The translations under genes were made by a program, and so were the position numbers. Below the pieces are notes generated by a model that had not been told where the DNA came from, searched no databases, and saw nothing but the letters and a program-made list of their open reading frames with translations. A stretch of DNA of 11,400 bases from Deltaproteobacteria bacterium (GTDB lineage Bacteria; Myxococcota_A; Polyangia; HGW-17; SLPX01), in NCBI GenBank assembly GCA_011390535.1, contig JAABSF010000038.1:1-11400 (forward strand), in the 5' to 3' direction. Of this stretch, positions 6,860-11,400 are shown piece by piece. Every line of letters starts with the position of its first letter. The stretch's first letter is position 1.

Positions 6860-8113
6860 ATGGCAATTAAAATAATCGACATAAAGCCGGCGGCTGCATG
6901 CTTGATTACCGCGATGTTGCTGTTCCACCCCGGTTGCGGATGCAGCGAAAAAAGCGAGGCCGAAACCGACGCGGCAATCGACGCCCATATCACAGACGCG
7001 GGAGACGCGGATATTGCAGACGCGGATGCATCCCCCTCGCTTCCCGACGGCGAGACTCAGCACACTTTCTGCGACGAACCTTTTTTCAAGCTCCCCATCC
7101 ACGGTCCGACCCAGGAGACTTACCACCTCACGATGTGGAAAGAAGAGATAGTCTACTCCGTAACCGAACCCAACACCACCAAGAGAGACATCTATCTTAT
7201 GGATCTTTCCACCTGCATAGAAAAACGCATTTCATATAGTGGACGGGGAACAGGAGCGGCCGTAGATGACGAAAAAATCATTTGGCGAGATTCACGAAAC
7301 GCGTCCGATGATCCTTATCACTGCGATGATTTCTTCAAGTACGACTTCTCCGTGGGTCAGGAAGAACGCATTACTAATAATCCGGAGTGTAAAGGAGGAG
7401 TAACACTTTACGGAGACTGGCTTGCCTATAGACAAGCCGAATCCACCACATCCGAGCGGACCAATCTCATTCTCACGAAATACGGAAGCGGAGAAGAAAA
7501 GATCATCGTACCCGGCACCTGGCTCCCAATCAGCCCTGTTCTGTCCGAGCGATATCTTGTATTCGGCGCTCAGTCCATTGACTCGACCTCGATGGGCCGT
7601 GATGCTTACTATTACGACCTGGTCGAAGAAACCCTGAACCGCGTCACCGAAACATCAGACATATTCTGTAATCAGTTGCAGTCTTCGGGAGATTGGTTCA
7701 TGTATGCCGGCAGCTATTATTCAATGCAAATGCCGTTCAGAGTCGGACTCTACAACATTCCTGAAAAACGGCACATCGCCCTCTCTCCTGATGAAGATGC
7801 GATTCCCAGCATAGCCCTGCACGAAAAACTGGCCGCGTGGACCACCATGATCTACAGTGGAATCCATTACGCAGGTCCGGTGGACATTGAGATGTACGAC
7901 ATAAAGCAAGAAACCAGAAGGAGGCTAACCAAAGAATCCGGCGGACTGGGTGCAATCGCCATGTTTTTCCCTTATCTTGTGATGGCTGATGCAAAGATAT
8001 ATACCGGCAATATACTCCAAAACGACTTCTACGTGGCAAACCTTGTTAAGCTGGGGATCACCGACGAGGATGGAAACCTCCTTCCCGGCGAGGGAGTGAT
8101 CGAACCTCCCTGA
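6860..8113 (+). CDS. Envelope beta-propeller protein with Asp/Ala linker, probable lipoprotein
   Basis: A 417-residue protein starting at ATG 6860 with AGAGGAG nine bases upstream, 29 bases after the preceding propeller frame, so probably co-transcribed. A signal sequence (hydrophobic AAACLITAMLLF, 11-22) ends in PGCGC; C26 or C28 could be lipidated, but the -3/-2 positions (His-Pro) fit the lipobox poorly. Residues 30-65 are a flexible linker rich in Asp and Ala (DAAIDA, DAGDADIADADA), common in Myxococcota-type surface lipoproteins. From about 85 to 400, repeated strands such as EKIIWRDSRN, GDWLAYRQ, SERYLVFGAQ, SGDWFMYAGS and HEKLAAWTTM mark a TolB/WD40-like beta-propeller of about six blades. 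No catalytic motif is visible; binding of a ligand or partner at the envelope is the reasonable guess. It shows no disruption. The fold is fairly sure; the function is unknown. Confidence 0.85.
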   Translation: MAIKIIDIKPAAACLITAMLLFHPGCGCSEKSEAETDAAIDAHITDAGDADIADADASPSLPDGETQHTFCDEPFFKLPIHGPTQETYHLTMWKEEIVYSVTEPNTTKRDIYLMDLSTCIEKRISYSGRGTGAAVDDEKIIWRDSRNASDDPYHCDDFFKYDFSVGQEERITNNPECKGGVTLYGDWLAYRQAESTTSERTNLILTKYGSGEEKIIVPGTWLPISPVLSERYLVFGAQSIDSTSMGRDAYYYDLVEETLNRVTETSDIFCNQLQSSGDWFMYAGSYYSMQMPFRVGLYNIPEKRHIALSPDEDAIPSIALHEKLAAWTTMIYSGIHYAGPVDIEMYDIKQETRRRLTKESGGLGAIAMFFPYLVMADAKIYTGNILQNDFYVANLVKLGITDEDGNLLPGEGVIEPP

Positions 8114-8162
8114 CCTTGAGAGATACATGAATTTCGGCAGGCGGATTTCGCTTATGGAGACA

Positions 8163-8187
8163 GGACCGATTTTGACATTGGAAACAA
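8163..8187. repeat. Degenerate extra copy of the IS end outside the left inverted repeat
   Basis: Directly outside the left inverted repeat the sequence CCGATTTTGACATTGGAAACAAG (8166-8188, one unit) parallels the IS end CCGGACTTTGACACTT and its inner continuation ending in AAACAAG at 8220, allowing small gaps. It may be a decayed end of an older related insertion, or the true outer end of the element. The preceding GGAGACAGGACCG resembles ends seen with other mobile elements, which I recall only loosely. Confidence 0.35.
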
Positions 8188-8188
8188 G

Positions 8189-8205
8189 TCCGGACTTTGA
8201 CACTT
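8189..8205. repeat. Left terminal inverted repeat of the IS
   Basis: TCCGGACTTTGACACTT; exact reverse complement of 10065-10081. The match ends abruptly on both sides, so it marks the element boundary unless the outer bases were lost. Confidence 0.9.
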
Positions 8206-8351
8206 AATTGTTCAAACAAGCAAAAAAAAGCCTAAAAAGTCAATGATTTCAAGGGGGGTATTTTAAGAAAGCAAAAAACCTAGTGAAACAAAATGTGCTG
8301 CAATGCAGTTTTTATTGGGGTGATAAGAAAATCATCTGATATACAGTTTCC

Positions 8352-9995
8352 ATGTTCGTCAAAACTACCAAAAACTCTGCTGGGCAGAAATATTATCATT
8401 TGGTTGAATCATACTGGGAAGGTGGGAGAAGTCGTCAGCGCACGCTGATGTCACTCGGCCGCGCCGGCGAGGATCGCATGGGAGATGTGGTCGCCGCTAT
8501 CAGCAAACACAAGGAAGTGTTTACTATTCTGGAAATAGCCAAGAGCATCTCAGTAAAAGACACGTTCATTTTGGGGCCTCTGCTTGTTTTGAAAAGATTG
8601 TTCAAGACGAGCGGAATCGACAATGTACTAGATTATGTGGCAAAGCAGCACCCAAAGCTTGGATTCGATTTGCGTAAATTGGTGTTTACCATGGTGGTGT
8701 CGCGATTTGTGAATCCGGACTCGAAGCTCAAAATTTACCAGCATTGGCAAAATCAGTTCTATCCACCAATGCTGGACAGTAACATCCAACTACATCAATT
8801 GTATCGAGCACTGGATGTTTTGTCGGCACACAAGGACGAAATAGAGAAGAGACTGTTTTACTACGACCGGGATCTGCTGAGCTTGAATGTGGACGTGGTG
8901 CTGTACGACCTGACAACGCTGCGGTTCGAGAGTACACGGACAGACCTGGGAGAGCTTCGGCAATTCGGATATAGCAAAGAGCGGCGGAGCGATCTTACTC
9001 AAGTTGGATTGGGACTTCTGATCACACCAGAAGGGGTGCCAATAGGATTCGAGGTGTATCCGGGCAATACGTTTGAAGGGAAAACAATAGAATCTATCAT
9101 TGATAAGCTGCGAGGAAAATACCGCGTAAGGCGATTTATTTTTGTAGGGGACAGAGGCTTATTCTCAAAGAGGAATCTGGCGGCTCTCAAAGGAGAAAAA
9201 AAGCTAGGCGAATTCATCGTGGGCATGAAGCTTGGTGTTTTCAAAAAAAGGCACAAAGAGTTTTACGATAACAGTCGATTTCACTTTTTGAATAAAGAAC
9301 TTGCGGTGTACGAAACCAAACACGAAGATGATCGGTGCATCATTACCTGGTCGAAGACCCGAGCTGAACGTGACCGGCGGGCGCGAGAAGATGTGTTGGA
9401 TAAAATACGACGCAAACTTTCAAAGAAGAAAATTGCGCCAAAGGATTTCGTTTCCAATAAGACCTACCAAAGATATGTGTCGGGCTTAGCCGACGGGAAA
9501 GAGCTTGTACTCAATGAAGCAGCAATTGCGGAGGACGCTTCCCGCGACGGTTTCTTCGGCGTGGTCACCAATGTAGAAAGCATGAGCGCTCAAAAAATAG
9601 TCGAGAATTACAAGACTCTTTGGATCATTGAAGATGCATTTGGCGAAATCAAAGGCAACCTCAAAGCACGACCTGTATTTCATTGGACAGATTCGCGAAT
9701 CACCGGACACCTGATGTTATGTTTTCTGGCGTATTACTGCGAATCACTGATGACTATATCTCTGCGAGAAAAAGGCGTCATGCTGGATAGCCCTGCGATG
9801 AATGACGAAACCATTGATCCTCGTCCATTGACGGTTTTCGAAGCAATGCGAGAACTCCGGGAGGTTAGAGCAATACCTGTCAAGTTGCGGGGTAACACAA
9901 TCTGGGTGCGTACCGACATCGCGAAAAATGCGTTTAAGCTTTTTTTCAGCTATCGGGCTCAAACCACCACCCAAGGTCTTGACTGTCCAAAATAA
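8352..9995 (+). CDS. IS1634 family transposase (DDE, IS4 superfamily)
   Basis: A 547-residue transposase with the IS1634 N-terminus (MFVKTTKNSAGQKYYHLVES and GGRSRQRTLMSLGR). The RNase H-like core has D186 in VLYDLTTL, D267 in FVGDRGLFS and E427 in LWIIEDAFGEIK; Y420 and K434 fit the Y-E-K spacing of the IS4 superfamily. A long insertion between the second Asp and the Glu (about 160 residues) is normal for this group. After the Glu, the RPVFHW and GHLMLCFLA segments match the family tail. It catalyses cut-and-paste transposition using the flanking inverted repeats. The ATG has no clear ribosome binding site, as is common for tightly limited transposases, and the N-terminus agrees with family starts. 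No frameshift or internal stop, so it is presumably active. Confidence 0.95.
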   Translation: MFVKTTKNSAGQKYYHLVESYWEGGRSRQRTLMSLGRAGEDRMGDVVAAISKHKEVFTILEIAKSISVKDTFILGPLLVLKRLFKTSGIDNVLDYVAKQHPKLGFDLRKLVFTMVVSRFVNPDSKLKIYQHWQNQFYPPMLDSNIQLHQLYRALDVLSAHKDEIEKRLFYYDRDLLSLNVDVVLYDLTTLRFESTRTDLGELRQFGYSKERRSDLTQVGLGLLITPEGVPIGFEVYPGNTFEGKTIESIIDKLRGKYRVRRFIFVGDRGLFSKRNLAALKGEKKLGEFIVGMKLGVFKKRHKEFYDNSRFHFLNKELAVYETKHEDDRCIITWSKTRAERDRRAREDVLDKIRRKLSKKKIAPKDFVSNKTYQRYVSGLADGKELVLNEAAIAEDASRDGFFGVVTNVESMSAQKIVENYKTLWIIEDAFGEIKGNLKARPVFHWTDSRITGHLMLCFLAYYCESLMTISLREKGVMLDSPAMNDETIDPRPLTVFEAMRELREVRAIPVKLRGNTIWVRTDIAKNAFKLFFSYRAQTTTQGLDCPK

Positions 9996-10064
9996 ACCAA
10001 ATCCTAGTGGCACAAACTCGAATAGCGCCCATAACTAATTGTAATTAAAGAACTTTATATTTCG

Positions 10065-10081
10065 AAGTGTCAAAGTCCGGA
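10065..10081. repeat. Right terminal inverted repeat of the IS
   Basis: AAGTGTCAAAGTCCGGA, the exact reverse complement of the left end at 8189-8205, located 70 bases after the transposase stop. Confidence 0.9.
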
Positions 10082-10104
10082 TTTAATTTTCTCTTTGTTT
10101 TTTT

Positions 10105-10161
10105 AAAAAAACGTCGCCCAAGCCCCATCCCAAGCCTCCGACAGGAGGGATTTCGGGATGG
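10105..10161 (-). terminator. Nested hairpin and T run after the glycosyltransferase gene
   Basis: Twelve or so bases beyond the minus-strand stop, CCATCCC (10125-10131) pairs with GGGATGG (10155-10161), and inside it CCTCC (10135-10139) pairs with GGAGG (10144-10148) around a GACA loop. Seven T residues on the minus strand follow, but 13 bases after the stem, which is longer than in a standard intrinsic terminator. The T run is half of a 16-base palindrome (10097-10112). It is probably the end of the glycosyltransferase transcript and may also shield against IS read-through. Confidence 0.45.
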
Positions 10162-10168
10162 AAACTGA

Positions 10169-11400
10169 CTACCTCGGCCTCCAGATGTAACGAGGGCGGC
10201 AAGCGTTTCCGGTGATCATGGGAGGTGCCATGTTCTTATCAACCAAATCTTCGGCTCTTCGATAGCTTCTCCTCAACCCTGGAAACTGATGGGTGAAAGT
10301 CCGATCATGGATAACTGTAGACCACCTACGGTGGATAAATGATTCCCTCAAACTGTCCATAAACCTTTTTTTGATCTCTCGATCTCTCTCAGGGTCACCT
10401 GTGATGTTTTCGGCCCAGGTGTATGCGTCGTTTACTCCCATTATGTGTAGATGGCCACGTCCCCCTGCGATGACGTTATAGTATGGATGATAGGGCACGA
10501 AAACATCCGGTCCTTGAGCTTTCAAATAAGAGATGAATCTCCGGGTTTCGCGCATGTGTTCCACCGACGGAACAGTGGAGGATGGAGCGAACCACGTGGA
10601 AATCACCTGCCCGGCTAAAAACCCCAACCCCGCCAAACCCAACACAGGCCCTTTCCAGGACAGTTTTGTTTTGCTGTATGGTGAGTTTTTATGGATGCAA
10701 CCGGAGAAATGATCCTGTGGTCGAGTCGAGCCGGATCTGTTTGATAAATCATCTTGTTGAGATGCAGTTCTGCGAAAACTAAGAGAAAACCCGGATCCGG
10801 GCTCTCGCCTCCCACCGCCCCAGAGCCCGGCTCCATCTACTGCAGCCACTGCGGCCATAAGCGAGCCGAAGAAAACAGCAGGGATATAGGCGTTGTCATA
10901 AGCTCCCTGGGTGGCGCTCCCCACCACCGCGACCGCAAGCCCGCAGCCTGTCATAAGAAAAAGATAAAAAGCCTCTTTTGATATCCAGCGGCCGAAGACC
11001 GCTGATATGGGCCACGCAACCACAAGCACCCACACCGGCAAACCCCAGAGTAAGAGCTTCTCCGGCGTTTCGGGCCAAAAACGATCCCACAAAAACTCAT
11101 GACTCTGATGAAGCCGGTAGATATAAACCCAAAACCACCCCCCGGTGAGTCTCTGACCAAGGAACACAAACCCAACTACCAGGGATGAAATCAAAAAGAT
11201 AAAGAGAACCGTCTTTTTCCAGGGCGCGGTGAACGCCATGGCCACCGCCGTAGCTACTATAAAGGGGGCTGCGGTTTGTTTGGTAAAAAACGCGCCGGTC
11301 AAAAGGAGAGCGCCCAGCACAACCCGGAAGTTTTCATTTTTTAACAGGGATCGTCTGTCTCCATTTCTGCTGTCGGAAACTTCAAGATATCGTGGGGCAG
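10169..11400 (-). CDS. GT-C type membrane glycosyltransferase, C-terminal part, cut by window edge
   Basis: The frame is open to the right edge, so the start lies outside; 409 codons are visible. It shows hydrophobic segments typical of PMT/ArnT-like (GT39/GT83) transferases: GALLLTGAFFTKQTAAPF with the conserved-looking FTKQTA turn, then TVLFIFLISSLVVGFVFLG, LLLWGLPVWVLVVAW, FYLFLMTGCGLAVAVVG, YIPAVFFGSLMAAVAAV and a last one around VLGLAGLGFLAGQVIS. A charged loop rich in Ser/Arg separates the last two. The C-terminal 140 residues are soluble and probably periplasmic (DVFVPYHPYYNVIAGG, HIMGVNDAY). The catalytic acidic loop expected near the N-terminus is not in the window. Such enzymes transfer sugars from polyprenyl-phosphate donors to lipids or proteins at the outer face of the inner membrane; the acceptor is unknown. 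The gene converges on the IS and ends in TAG. Confidence 0.8.
   Translation of the reverse strand, partial: APRYLEVSDSRNGDRRSLLKNENFRVVLGALLLTGAFFTKQTAAPFIVATAVAMAFTAPWKKTVLFIFLISSLVVGFVFLGQRLTGGWFWVYIYRLHQSHEFLWDRFWPETPEKLLLWGLPVWVLVVAWPISAVFGRWISKEAFYLFLMTGCGLAVAVVGSATQGAYDNAYIPAVFFGSLMAAVAAVDGAGLWGGGRREPGSGFSLSFRRTASQQDDLSNRSGSTRPQDHFSGCIHKNSPYSKTKLSWKGPVLGLAGLGFLAGQVISTWFAPSSTVPSVEHMRETRRFISYLKAQGPDVFVPYHPYYNVIAGGRGHLHIMGVNDAYTWAENITGDPERDREIKKRFMDSLRESFIHRRWSTVIHDRTFTHQFPGLRRSYRRAEDLVDKNMAPPMITGNACRPRYIWRPR

Larger units (their letters stand above)
8189..10081 (+). mobile_element. Complete IS1634-type (IS4-related) insertion sequence
   Basis: A 1,893-bp element bounded by perfect 17-bp inverted repeats and containing one full-length DDE transposase with all catalytic residues. 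It sits between the lipoprotein gene and the terminator side of the glycosyltransferase gene, apparently without breaking either. I found no short target duplication at the two outer junctions (left flank AAACAAG, right flank TTTAATT). Members of this family can make long, variable target duplications, which are hard to see by eye, so absence of a short one is not decisive; the element may also have recombined. Nothing else is carried as cargo. Confidence 0.9.

Noticed and set aside
8298..8313. CTGC/GCAG stem followed by five T as a terminator inside the IS
   Set aside because: The stem is only four bases, too weak to call, although a terminator before a transposase gene would be sensible.

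Overview
The window looks like a piece of a Gram-negative chromosome with moderate GC, probably from the Myxococcota/Bradymonadota/'Deltaproteobacteria' area. The clues are a secreted lipoprotein-like protein with an Asp/Ala-rich linker, thrombospondin type 3 (TSP3) calcium-binding repeats, an LVIVD-type beta-propeller and a secreted papain-like protease. This placement is an inference from protein style; there is no rRNA or other marker gene.

Layout. (1) 1-64: a 9-bp tandem repeat that runs off the left edge. (2) 231-2372, minus strand: a tight three-gene operon. It starts with a TIGR04255-family protein, followed through an ATGA overlap by a protein with a helical HEAT-like C-terminus, then by an unrecognised 257-residue protein whose start is probably a TTG four bases after the preceding stop. 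A near-consensus promoter suggests an almost leaderless mRNA. (3) 2373-2784: a divergent intergenic region. (4) 2785-4164, plus strand: an intact metallo-beta-lactamase/beta-CASP/RMMBL protein, a predicted RNA-processing nuclease. (5) 4267-4533: the N-terminal stub of a HAD-IB phosphatase. (6) 4824-6830: a secreted papain-family protease, then, in the same frame after a TAG, TSP3 repeats and a six-blade LVIVD-like propeller. Two opposite frame changes bracket the TSP3 part, so this reads as one decayed multidomain secreted protein, or as two genes of which the second is broken. (7) 6860-8113: a second, apparently intact envelope beta-propeller protein with the Asp/Ala linker. (8) 8189-10081: a complete IS1634-type insertion sequence with perfect 17-bp terminal inverted repeats. 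(9) 10169-11400, minus strand: the C-terminal part of a polytopic GT-C (PMT/ArnT-like) glycosyltransferase, cut by the right edge.

How the genes relate. The minus-strand operon is the only compact, translationally coupled unit and the best candidate for an undescribed system. Its lead family is known to be sporadically distributed, and I can give it no confirmed function. The plus-strand genes form an RNA-metabolism gene and a surface/secreted-protein block that shows decay (HAD stub, interrupted TSP3 frame) beside a mobile element.
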